Of a DNA stretch of 64,000 bases, positions 1-9,480 are shown piece by piece (within the stretch, counting starts at the first letter, position 1; each line of letters begins with the position of its first letter). The position numbers and the translations under genes were made by a program. The stretch comes from Sarcophilus harrisii (Eukaryota > Chordata > Mammalia > Dasyuromorphia > Dasyuridae). The notes beneath the pieces are model-generated. The model ran no database searches. It worked only from the letters and a program-made list of their open reading frames with translations, and was not told where the DNA came from. The stretch spans positions 280,974,181-281,038,180 of the forward strand of contig NC_045430.1 of the NCBI RefSeq assembly GCF_902635505.1, written 5' to 3'.

Positions 1-149
1 GCCCCGTTTCTCATTCTATTTAATTTAGCCCCATGTCTTCTCATGATTTTCCTAAAGGGTCTCGGAACTAAGGGCTTAGAAGTCTTCTTAGTCTCTATCT
101 ACCTCCTCAAATAGCCTGTTTTTTCCCCTTAACTATGCATCCTCCAGGA

Positions 150-225
150 AAATATAAGGTCTCTGAGATCAAGCTCCCTTTTCTTATGTTATTATGCCCT
201 TAGTGCCTAGCACAGTGCTTTCATA
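150..225 (+). repeat. L2 3' end remnant
   Basis: The text around GTGCCTAGCACAGTGCTTTC follows the L2 3' end pattern (length-of-stay of 'cctagcacagtgcctggcaca'), with an upstream 'atcaagctccctt' that fits the L2 'gagctccttgagg' part. Old and short. Confidence 0.45.
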
Positions 226-231
226 GGATCA

Positions 232-418
232 CAGATTTAGAATAAGAAGAAACTATAGAGATCACACTTTTTGTCCAATTACAGTTGGGGAAACCGAGGC
301 AGTGAGAAGTTAGCTGACTGGCTCATTGTTAGTCAGCTAGGAAAAAGCAGAGCAGGAATTTAAATCTATGCCCTCTGCCTCAAACCAGGTCCTCTCTCTT
401 CTATTATACTGTAACCCT
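232..418 (-). repeat. MIR-type SINE
   Basis: Reads as the reverse of MIR: GGGGAAACCGAGGCAGTGAG, then a degraded 'gtcagctagg', then 'gaatttaaatctatgccctc' and a final 'attatactgtaacc'. Confidence 0.7.
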
Positions 419-779
419 GTATTTTTCCCCCCTAACTCTTTCTCTGGAAGATAGATAGAGTGTTTTGTTGCCTTTCATGAAAAGGCTTAGTATTACTTCT
501 GGAGTTCAAAAATGCCACGCTTATGTTTAAATGACAATTTTGATTTCAGGCTGCTTTAAAATAAATTCTTTTTGAAGTAAAACATGTGGCTGGGGTCTTC
601 TGGCCCCTGCTGCCATATTTTTATAACTTATTTTCTGTCAAAAACAGGTTGTTTTCGGTTTCTTTTGACCTCCTATATTTCTCCTGTGCTAAATTCTTTT
701 TATCCCTTAATCTGCCTTCATTCTCCTCTTCCCTCTTCTCCTCTGCCATTTTATCTTTTGTCTTTTGAATGATTTCCAA

Positions 780-978
780 AGGCAGTATAACACTGTGAGA
801 AAGACCCAGGATTTGGAATCACAGAACCTGCATTTTAATACTCCTCAGCCTCGTTCTACCCATGTGACTTTGGGTGAATCACTTGAGCTCAATCATTGTC
901 AATTTCTTCATCTGTTAAATGAAGGTTCTGGACTACTGGGCCTCTAAGGTTCCTTCTAACACTAAATCTATGATCTTA
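780..978 (+). repeat. MIR-type SINE, marsupial form
   Basis: Shows 'catgtgactttgggtgaatcac', 'tttcttcatctgttaaatg' and the ending 'ctaaggttccttctaacac...aaatctatgatc', the usual end of this SINE group in marsupials. Confidence 0.75.
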
Positions 979-1007
979 TTTTTGGGAGGAGCAGGCAGAC
1001 TGTTTAC

Positions 1008-1115
1008 TTATTGCTAATAATAGCTGACATTTATATGGGGAGATTTCAAAGCACTTTGCATGTACTGTCTCACTGACAGGTAGGAATGGGTCAGGGACTT
1101 AAGTCCTGGTGGCCC
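1008..1115 (-). repeat. SINE fragment
   Basis: 'taataatagctgacatttatatgggg...caaagcactttgcatgtactgtctcac' matches the 3' part of the marsupial MIR-type SINE read in reverse. Truncated before the 'gaggaaactgag' block. Confidence 0.6.
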
Positions 1116-4100
1116 ACTTCACAGCCCTGGGAACAATAAAGCCAAGTCAGCCACAAATGCTTTATAAAGTCTCTAAAAATGACTTTATTGTAATAAATGA
1201 GGTAGTTGGTCTTAACTTCCAATTATGTTTAACATGCTGCCATATAGCATTTTGTTCTTGCTGTAAGCCAAAGTATTTGACATCAAAGGTTCCTGGTTTT
1301 TCTTTCCTCTCTTGGAATTTTATAAATTACAGCATGTAACCAGCTATATATTGCAGGGAGCAGAAGACATTCTCCAACCACTAAGGGCTCTTCAGTGAGT
1401 CCAGATTTACAGGGAAACGAAATGAAAGAGGCACTTTCAGAATAAAACTAGCAGCAGATTGATGAAGTGTAAAAAATTTAAAGATAAAAGAATAACCTAC
1501 CTTTTGCCAACATCATCTCCCTGAGTTCTTTTCAGGGACTTCTGTGTTGGAGAGCTAAGAACCTAAAGCTAAAAACTGTACACGGCTGCTTTATCTACAT
1601 AGTGCCAAGGTCCAGTTTCATCTCAGGCCAAGTTTAGTGGGAGATTTATGAATTTGTGCAGATTTCACAACCATTAAAAAAAAAAACATAGGTCAGTTTG
1701 AAGCAGCGGGAGAAAAGAATTTTCCACTTTTCTTCAATGTAGACAGAATGTATATGTGATCTTTTATATGTAACTGAAGAGAAATACTCTGCCAGAGGGG
1801 CCCAGAGTGACTCCTGAAAACAAGGAATATATATATAAATATCTGTTGATTGAGGAGTCTGATGGAAACTGTAAAAACGAAAAGCTTCCATTATTTTCTA
1901 TGAAGCTTTTCCCTGTAATGATGGCATGTGGATTAAATTCAAATGACTGGGAAAAGAGGCTTCATAAATTGTGTCCTGGGTGAGACAGCTCAAGAGGTCA
2001 GAAAGATGACTTATAACGTCTGTTCCAGTTGAACCGGCCCATGATGTATGAGGGTCGCTAGGACTCAAACTTGAAAACAGGTGATCAGAAAGGGGAAACT
2101 AATTTGGAGGCTTTAAACATTCAGAGACAATGCTAACAAGAACAGCACCCAAGTGCCCAAAGAAATGACTCAAGCCTAGCGGGTTTATAATTGTTGGAAT
2201 CATGAAGCAGTAATCCTAGAATACTATTATTATTATTTTACAAAAAGGCATCTCACCTGCTTCACCATTTCTGTTTTCTTTTTCTTTGAATTTATTTTTC
2301 AGTTTACCTTTGATGGATTTGCATTTTCAAATATTCTATTTTGTCATTTGAAATGAGGAGTAAATGATATACATTTTGTGCCCAGAACAGTGAGTGTCTT
2401 TTGCTGAAGAAATACAAGAAACATTGAGTGAATTCATTAAAACCTAACTCCATTTTTTCCCCCAGAAACTAAACTAGTTCTGAGAATTAGGAATGGCTAA
2501 CTGTTTAAATAGCTTGTTTCTTGTTGTTGTTGTTGTTGTTTTTTTCCTCCAGAAGTAATATTTTAATATGTATATTAAGATTTCATTCACATATGGGTCA
2601 TTTGTTAATCTCTTTCCTTTTTAAAAAATTTGAGCCAATGGGTTCTGATTAAATATTAACCAGGTGGGAGCACAGGAACTCTATATTTTGTCTATAAACT
2701 GGGGAGGAAGCAGGGGCAATGGAAACTTGGGGAAAAGCAATGCCAAAACATCACCACATTTTCTGTGGATGTTGTGTTCATTGTTGTGGCTGAGTGACTG
2801 TTTTTTAGCTGTGAGAAACACATTTTTCTATAAATCACATTTTGACCATTGAGATGATGACTGGTTTTGATTTTTTAAAAATTCTTTTGTTCAGTAAAGA
2901 AAAGACAAGGAAAGAAATGTGATTCCTTGGAGAGTTCTAGAGAAAAACAGCTTGTTTCTCCTCTCTGAAACACTCAGATTTCAATTTAGTTATATTAGCA
3001 TGTAAGATATATATATATATGTATATATATATACATATATATATACACTCATATAATCGTACACACAGAGACATATATGTGGAAGGAGAGAGAGAGAAAG
3101 AGAGAGGAAGGGGGGTAGGGAGAGAGGGATTTTCTCCCTATATTTCAAAACAAGTCAAACATTATTTCAGGGAAATTAATTGACTTCCTCTTCTTGAATA
3201 AACTAGAAATGTATTTAAAATTTATACCTATATTGATACTCTTAAAAGTTATAATAACGTTACCTGGTAGATGTTTAATTTTTTTCTTGGAAATATATAT
3301 GTACACATATACATGCTATCTATACACAAATACACATGTATATACACAGGCACACATTATGGAGGGAGATAACATATATATGCATACGTGTGTTGTATGT
3401 ATATTTAGAATATAGAGATGTACATATCTACGTATACATATGTTTCAAAGGGAAATTAGTCCATCAAGTAAATGGAATTATAACTGTCTCTGTGTCTTTT
3501 TTAAAAAATTGATAAAATAAATGTCAACTTATTATGAATTTTAAATGTTCAGATTTTCCTTGAATTTTGACATTATAAAAGGCTGACATTAAAAAAAATA
3601 AGTTAAAAATACTCATAAGGATTTTTTTTAGATTTGTTCAAGGAGAAGAGAGTTTATTTCTAATGTTCTTCAAATTTTAAAATATGGGGGGAAATCATCA
3701 CTTTTTGAGTCGCTCTGTGACTCAATTTTATTCTTTTTTTCTTTTCCTAATTGGTTGGAGCTTCGATCTGTTGGGCTGTGGTGGTGCTGAATATGTGGAG
3801 TGTAAGATTGTAAGGTTTGGCTACTTTACAGAGCAATCTCTCCCACGTTCAAGATCGCTGGGATTCATTTTCTAAAGAAGCTCAGAGGTTGTAATTTGCA
3901 ACCGAATTAAAACATCGAATGATATACCAGGTGATGCTTTTGGAGCATTTAATATGTAAGTAAATAAATAAAGTTGTTTGTAGGTGATCTTTTTTTGATT
4001 TTTATCAGGGGATTAAGACACAAAGAAAATTGAAGACAATAAAAAAACTCCAATGGCTTCAACTCTGCCATAGCCCTCTTTCCCCCAGCTTATGGGCTAC

Positions 4101-4855
4101 TTTTCTTTCTAGTAGGAAATGCCAGCTTTACCACTATCCTACAAATAAGGAAACTGAGGATCAGAGACTTTATTTTTTTTAAACAATTGTTATTCACAGA
4201 GAACTTACAATACCCATGCCCATTTTTGTACCTGAATTCTTAGTGTGACTTTGCAGAACACTCATAATATGGGAGGGAAAAAAAGGGCATTTTTCTATCA
4301 TTCAAAATCAATATAACTAATGGAGAGAGAGCTTCACAAAACCATTTCACTGAAAGGGATACGTTAGCCACGCGAATGGAACTTTTCTGTTTTTCTTTCT
4401 GTAACTGGTGGAGAAAGGGGAAATAAAGCGTAGGTTGATGTTCCTCCCTTCTCTCCCCTACTAAAAAAATATACTCACAAATTGTATGGAACGATTTCTC
4501 CGAATAGAAAAATTAGGAGATAACCAAAAATCTAAAGGTTTTCCTTCTAATATAATCATTTTTAAAAAAAAACTGACATTAAAAAAATCAAACCATATTC
4601 CTATTGATGTGTGTATAAATGGATGCATATATTTGCATTTGTTATTTTCTCTAGGCAACAATGAAATTAATTTCAAGTTCAGTTTCCTGTAACTTGTGGA
4701 AAAGGAGCTCTGTGCATTTCTCCGGTAAGAGTTCGCTCTCTTTCCTACAAGGAGAAATCATCTGTGGACACGGGGCTACGAATATCCCTCCGCCCCCTTC
4801 CTTCACGCCTTTAAGCTGCAGGCTGGGTGACACTCTGGTTCCTTCCATTCTCATT

Positions 4856-4858
<3 letters not shown>
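1116..4858. other. Repeat-poor upstream flank, no gene seen
   Basis: No coding frame with real-protein character and no confident transposon. It holds a (TTG)n run at 2521-2538, a TA/GA-rich low-complexity patch at about 3006-3115 and TG/TA-rich sequence at 3290-3440. The remainder is AT-rich unique sequence that could hold distal MEOX2 control elements. Confidence 0.6.
3006..3115. repeat. TA-rich then GA-rich low complexity
   Basis: (TA)n with ATAC interruptions, then 'gagagagagaaagagagagg'. A compound microsatellite. Confidence 0.85.

Positions 4859-4948
<90 letters not shown>
4859..4948 (+). repeat. (TC)n microsatellite
   Basis: About 90 bases of TC dinucleotides with a single TTTC interruption, preceded by CATTCT repeats. 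It should be length-polymorphic. Confidence 0.95.
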
Positions 4949-4951
<3 letters not shown>

Positions 4952-4992
4952 TCCCCCCCTTTCCAGCCTCATCGCCAGCCGTTTCTAACTAC

Positions 4993-5002
4993 TGATTGAC
5001 AG
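4993..5002 (+). promoter_or_regulatory. PBX-MEIS/PREP composite motif
   Basis: TGATTGACAG is an exact match to the well-known PBX-PREP1/MEIS composite site. It lies 3.35 kb before the MEOX2 ATG in unique sequence, 45 bases after a long TC repeat. An exact 10-mer is expected by chance about once per million positions on one strand, so the match is notable but not proof of binding. Confidence 0.4.
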
Positions 5003-6879
5003 AGGCAGGTTGGTTGGAAATTTCAGGACCCTATGTTCGTCGGTCATTAACATCTGACCCGGGGGACCGCAGACAAGCCAGCTCAGCCCTGAGCTAGTCG
5101 AGGGGAGACGTTTGCAGAGCAGGCATCTCTTGGTGCTAGTTGGCCAGGTTTACCTGAAACCCAATTGTTTCAGGCGGATCTCAAAGTGTGCAGAGCCCTA
5201 ACTCTCTGCTTTCAGCCCTGGGGCGCACAAACCTGGCTCTTTCTACTCCCAGTGCCCAAACCTCCACGCTGCTCTCCAGTGGTGCGAATCCCTGTCTCTC
5301 AGAGTCCCTGGGGTGGAAGAGTCCCAGCGGCAAGGTCCCGATCCCCCAGTGGTCTTGGTGCGGTGCAGGAATTGGGGGGAGGGCGCCCCGCTTTCTCTTA
5401 ATCATGTCCTCAATTCCTCCCCCCCCTCCCTTGCCCCCAGTCTTTGCCCACAGCCGAGCTAGGGCTAACCAAGCCCAGGATCCTGGTGAGCTGGGTTTCC
5501 TTTGTACTTTAAGGTTTAATATCAGAGCCCATATTGAAACCATAAACACAAGAAGAAATCAGACAAATATTCCTCCTCGATGGTAACCGAACCCCCCCAC
5601 CTCCGTTTTCCCCGTACCCTGGGCCCAGCCCTCGGCCCCCCAGGCCCCTCAGAAGGGAGTGATGGGATCCCTCTACCTTTGTCAGACTTTGGGGAAAGTG
5701 GAGGGCCCCAAGACGAGGAAAGGTGCCCCTCGGATCGGAGTTAGGGCCCATCTGCCTTACCGTCAGTCTCTGGCAGTCTACAGCTCCCTGTTCTCACCAA
5801 CACTGCCCCAAAAAGCAGGGCAGCCAGGCAGCTGGTGGACAAAAGTTTTCGTTTTTTTTTTTTTTTTTTTTTTAAACCAAAGTCTGCAAAACTAATTTCC
5901 CTCAGAATAGGGCTCAATTTCCGTTTAAGAAAACAGCGCTCACAAATCGCAAAATTCCTGGTTCACCAACCCCCCCCCCCTCCCCACCCCCAGCCCAAGG
6001 ATAACAATTTTATCTTTCACATGGCTCCGAGGGTGTGTGGCCATCCGCAGTCCACAAATTGTCTCAGGGCTTAAAAGGCAAAAGTGGGCATAAACGGGAG
6101 TGAGAAAATAGAGGAAGGAGCTAAGTTAGGTTTCAGTAAAGTTTGGGGAACCTCCTGAGTGGATGGTTAACAGTATCCCTAACAAAAGCCACATGTCCGC
6201 GCTATTTTGATGTTCTCTTTTTCCTTTTGAAAGATTCTGGGTCCATCACAATTCGGGAGCGACCCTTGAGACAACGAAAATACTGAGGCCCTCAAGTTGT
6301 TTGCCGAGACTGCCATCAGTCTCGACCTTTGGGAAAGAGCCCAATTAGGGAAGGGCATTTACAGCTCGGACTCGGACCTGCCTGGCTTGTGCAGACCCTT
6401 CCCACCAGTCTGTGACCTTTATGAATACACTGCTCTATCCTGGCCCTTAAAGGGGAGCTTAGAACCCAGCAGTGGTGGTGGTAGAGCAGAGAGAGGTCTG
6501 GGCTGTGTGATGTCCCCATTCCCACCCCACTCCACAACTCTGTGGGAAGAAAATCCCATGTAATCCCCCTCAAAGCAAAGTTTCCGAGAAGGGAAGCATC
6601 CGATGGGCTCTGAATGTGTAGAAACTTGGGAAAACGGGGGGAAAAATTCGGTATTGGAGGAACATCCGCATCCTCAGCTCCTGAGAAGGCCAGTTCCTAG
6701 GATGAAGGCACTCGGGGAGCGGAGGGAGGGAGAGAAGCCCCAGGGCTTCTCTATGCGCCCAAACTGAGTTTGGGGATTCGAATTTTCTCCCTCGGGGTCG
6801 GGTGGGATAAGGGGCGAGAAGCCTTCGCTCCTGAGCCACCGAGCGGAATCTGGGGGATCCTATAAACACGCCCCCGCAG
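5003..6879. other. Unique upstream sequence, no gene seen
   Basis: Moderately GC-rich and repeat-poor sequence between the TC repeat and the CpG island. It contains a T run at about 5855-5873 and a C-rich run at about 5970-5995. Open frames here are short and have no recognisable protein character. A likely proximal control region of MEOX2 by position. Confidence 0.55.
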
Positions 6880-7375
6880 GCAGTGCCGGCTGCTCTCGGG
6901 CTCTTCTGGAGGACGGCTAAATATCCCCCCGTTGAGGCAGAGGGATCTAGGGAGGCAGAGGACAAAGGGAGGTTTGTCCGGGGCCGGTGTGGGAGTAGCC
7001 ACCTGGGACCGCAGGTGAGGCTGCGGTGCTGGGGGATCCCAGGTTGCCCGGCCCCGCCCACGGCTTGCTTCCTCCCACTCCCTCCCGCAGACTCATCCTT
7101 ATCCCCCAGGAGACAGGAGCCCAGGTCCGCCAGTAGACGTCTAGCGGAGCCGGCGCACTCGGCTGGGCGCCTCCTCTGCTCCCCACCGAGCGCCCAGTCC
7201 CCGGGCCCCAGAACGAGGAGCGGCCTCTGCGGCCCGGAGCATCCCCCCTTTCTGACTCGGCCTGAGCCCGGGCACTGGCTGGCTGGCGGCGCGGGCCCTC
7301 GCCCCTCGCGCAGCGTCTCCCAGCTGCGCCCGCTCGCAGATGTGCTCGAATGGCGACGCTTTCTAAACAAAGTAA

Positions 7376-7380
7376 CCAAT
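7376..7380 (+). promoter_or_regulatory. CCAAT motif upstream of MEOX2
   Basis: A CCAAT pentamer sits in an AT-leaning patch (AACAAAGTAACCAATAAG) inside the CpG island. It lies about 470 bases before the TATA-like box, farther than a typical NF-Y promoter site, so its role is uncertain. Confidence 0.25.
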
Positions 7381-7565
7381 AAGCGAAGCAAAGTTTCCCC
7401 GGAAAGAACAGGGCTCAACTTTGGACTGGTTTTGCGTGGGGCTCGGGAGCTCAGGGCTGGGGGGAGGAGGGGGAGGCAGTAGTGGTGGTGGGACGCAGAG
7501 GGAACGTGCGCCTGGTCTGTGGCCGCGTGAGTGGGGGTGTATGCACATATGTATATGTGGGAGCC

Positions 7566-7609
7566 TGTGTGTGTGTGAGTGTGAGTGTGTGAGTGTGAGT
7601 GTGTGTGCG
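7566..7609 (+). repeat. Imperfect (GT)n with GTGAGT interruptions
   Basis: A GT-rich run with regular GAGT interruptions inside the CpG island upstream of the TATA-like box. Confidence 0.85.
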
Positions 7610-7850
7610 TTGGGGCGCTCCCCTGCGGCCGTCTGTCAAACTGATGCCCCCCCCTTTTTCCCTGGGGACCAGCTAGGTGCGCCACCCAGGAGCTGCCTGG
7701 GGCTGGGGGAGGTGGACCAGGAGTCCCGGGGAGCCCGGGCTGGGCGGCGGCGGCGGCGGAGCCGGCGGGGAGCGGAGCGGCCGTTTGGGAGGGAGTCCGC
7801 ATGTGGTCAGCGCGGGGTTCCTAAGCCAGCCCCCAGCTCACGTTACACTC

Positions 7851-7859
7851 TATTTATAA
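7851..7859 (+). promoter_or_regulatory. MEOX2: TATA-like box of MEOX2
   Basis: TATTTATAA stands alone as an AT-rich 9-mer within strongly GC-rich sequence, 492 bases before the ATG and on the gene's strand. Developmental transcription factor genes often have such boxes inside CpG islands. Use as a core promoter is inferred. Confidence 0.45.
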
Positions 7860-7885
7860 CCTCCCGAAGCCGTTTCCCCCTCGCA

Positions 7886-7905
7886 GGCAGGCAGGCAGGC
7901 AGGCA
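7886..7905 (+). repeat. (GGCA)5 microsatellite
   Basis: Five tandem GGCA units lie about 27 bases after the TATA-like box, at or just after the expected transcription start. Confidence 0.9.
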
Positions 7906-7940
7906 GCATTCTCTGGGACCACCTTCTCTTGGCTTCCACC

Positions 7941-8036
7941 TCTCTCCTCCTCTTCCTCCTCCTCCTCCTCCTGTCTCTCTTCCTCCTCCTCCTCCTCCTC
8001 CTCCTCCTCCTCCTCCTCCTTCTCCTCCTCCTCCCC
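7941..8036 (+). repeat. TCC-rich pyrimidine tract in probable MEOX2 leader
   Basis: About 96 bases of almost pure pyrimidine, mainly CTC/TCC units with a TCTCTCTT break. It lies between the TATA-like box and the ATG, so it would be in the leader or core promoter. Such mirror-like tracts can form triplex DNA and are prone to length change. Confidence 0.9.
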
Positions 8037-8345
8037 GTGACACCGGAGCGTCCGAAAGCAGCCGCGCGGCCGGACCCTCGCTCCTTCCTTCCTTCTCTTC
8101 CCTTCGCTCCTTCCCGGGGCTGGCACGGCCGGCGGCCGGCCGGTCCGACAGACGCACGGCCCGCCCCGGCCCGCCAGGCTTCTCTCGGCCGGTCCCAGTC
8201 GGCCAGGGCCGCCCGGGGCCAAGCGGGGCCGCCCGGGGCCGGAACGGGGGCGGGGGCTCGGAGTACTCCGCGGGCTGAGCCGGGACGGTGGAGGTGGAGG
8301 CATCGGTCCGCAAGCTCCCGCCGCCGGGCAGCAGCCGCGCCTCGC

Positions 8346-8432
8346 ATGCAATGGAGCACCCGCTCTTCGGCTGCCTGCGCAGCCCGCACGGCACGGCGCA
8401 GGGCCTGCACCCCTTCTCGCAGTCCTCCCTGA
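8346..8432 (+). promoter_or_regulatory. Short upstream reading frame overlapping the MEOX2 start
   Basis: An ATG lies five bases before the MEOX2 ATG in another frame. It opens 28 codons ([10 protein letters not shown]...) and stops at 8430-8432 inside the coding exon. Its context is weak (C at -3, C at +4), so leaky scanning to the strong MEOX2 ATG is likely. It may dampen translation; it is not proposed as a functional protein. Confidence 0.55.
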
Positions 8433-8894
8433 CCCTGCACGGCCGCTCGGACCACATGTCCTACCCCGAGCTCTCGCCCTCCGCTTCGTCCTGCATAATC
8501 GCCGGCTACGCCAACGACGAGGGCATGTTCGCCAGCCAGCACCACCCGCGCGGCCACCACCACCACCACCACCACCATCACCACCACCCGCAGGCGGCCC
8601 CGCCGCCGCCGCCGCCGCCGCCCCCGCCGCAGCACCAGGCGCTGCAGGGCAGCTGGCACCTTCCGCCCCTGGCTTCGCCCCCCGCCGCCGCCCGCCACAG
8701 CCTGTGCCTGCAGCCCGACGCCGGCGGCGGCCCGGAGCTGGGCGGCAGCGGCCAAGGGCTGTGCGCCTCGTCGGGCAGCCTGGGTGCCGGCACCCCCACC
8801 GGGGCGGCTTGCGCGCCGGGGGACTACGGGCGCCAGGCGCTGTCCCCCGGGGACGCGGAGAAGAGGGCCGGCAAGAGGAAGAGCGACAGTTCAG
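8351..8894 (+). CDS. MEOX2: MEOX2 exon 1 coding part (N-terminal 181 residues, partial)
   Basis: MEOX2 is a nuclear homeodomain transcription factor of somite, limb-muscle and vascular development. The exon encodes [13 protein letters not shown] at the start, then an 11-His tract (residues 69-79), PQAA, a 10-Pro tract (84-93), [23 protein letters not shown] and a basic KRKSDSS end, in the same order as vertebrate MEOX2 as I remember it. The start is chosen because the protein begins exactly there in orthologues and the context is strong (G at -3, G at +4). The frame also runs open upstream to a GTG at 8288, with no in-frame ATG. The exon holds 181 codons plus one base and ends at a canonical donor, so the next codon (Asp) is split. 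The DNA-binding homeodomain lies in later exons outside the window. The Pro tract occupies the place where I recall a Gln run in human. Confidence 0.97.
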
Positions 8895-8900
8895 GTAAGG
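8895..8900 (+). promoter_or_regulatory. MEOX2: Splice donor of MEOX2 exon 1
   Basis: The coding frame reaches TCAG followed by GTAAGG, a near-consensus 5' splice site. It falls where MEOX2 exon 1 is known to end, inside the KSDSSD stretch. Reading on gives sequence unrelated to MEOX2, which supports the splice call. Confidence 0.93.
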
Positions 8901-9480
8901 AGCCGTCGCGGGTCTGGGGGAAGAACAGAGGGACGGGAAGCTCGCCGAGAGGCTCCGGGCCGCTGCCCGGTGGATGAGCCGCGTCGGGGCGGGCGGCTGG
9001 CCTCAGTTTCGGCAGAGAGGCCCGGCACGCGCGCGCGCGCACACATACGATAGACGCACGCACAGTGCACCCCCGACGCACTCACACACACAAAATCGCA
9101 CCGCGCACCCACACAGAGAGACTCGCACCCGAGACCCAGGGATAGGCGCGTACACCGACACGCACGTTCGGAGACATACGGGAGAGAACTGGAGAGGCTG
9201 ATGCTTGGAGCGATCACGCTCGCACAGGTGTCCGGGCACTGACCGAAAGGTTCTCCGACCCGCTTGGAAGGGCGGCCGGGCACCCTGAGAGGCGCGCTCC
9301 CCAATCCGGGGACTCCCAGTCACACACAAACACACGCACATGGGACGTGGCGCGTACTGAGGGCGCGTACTCCCGCGGCCGAGGAGGAGAGTCGGAACTC
9401 CGAGCCTCTGCCCCTCTCTAGGGCTGGAGACGCTCCTCGCATTGCCCTTGACTGCCCAGACGCAGGCAGGGGGCCTGGAA

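Larger units (their letters stand above)
7880..8350 (+). other. MEOX2: Probable MEOX2 5' untranslated region
   Basis: If the TATA-like box at 7851 is used, transcription would begin near 7880 and leave a leader of about 470 bases. The leader would contain five GGCA units, a TCC-rich pyrimidine tract and a very GC-rich stretch before the ATG. The transcription start is inferred only from the box spacing; a start closer to the ATG is possible. Confidence 0.4.
6880..9480. promoter_or_regulatory. CpG island around MEOX2 promoter and exon 1
   Basis: GC and CpG density rise sharply near 6.88 kb and fall after about 9.48 kb, with many CGG, GCGC and GGGCGG-like words, in contrast to the AT-rich, CpG-poor remainder. 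The island covers the probable promoter, all of exon 1 and about 0.6 kb of intron 1. Limits are by eye. Confidence 0.85.

Noticed and set aside
4661-4999. 112-codon frame over the TC repeat
   Set aside because: Two-thirds is Leu-Ser from TC units; no protein similarity seen.
6570-7802. 410-codon open frame on the - strand across the CpG island
   Set aside because: Its translation is Pro/Ser/Arg/Gly-rich with an HTHTHT stretch from the GT repeat. Long chance frames are common in GC-rich DNA, and no domain is recognisable.
7850-8755. 301-codon open frame on the - strand opposite MEOX2 exon 1
   Set aside because: It is made of Arg, Gly and Val runs that mirror the TCC, His and Pro codon tracts on the other strand. 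A shadow of MEOX2.
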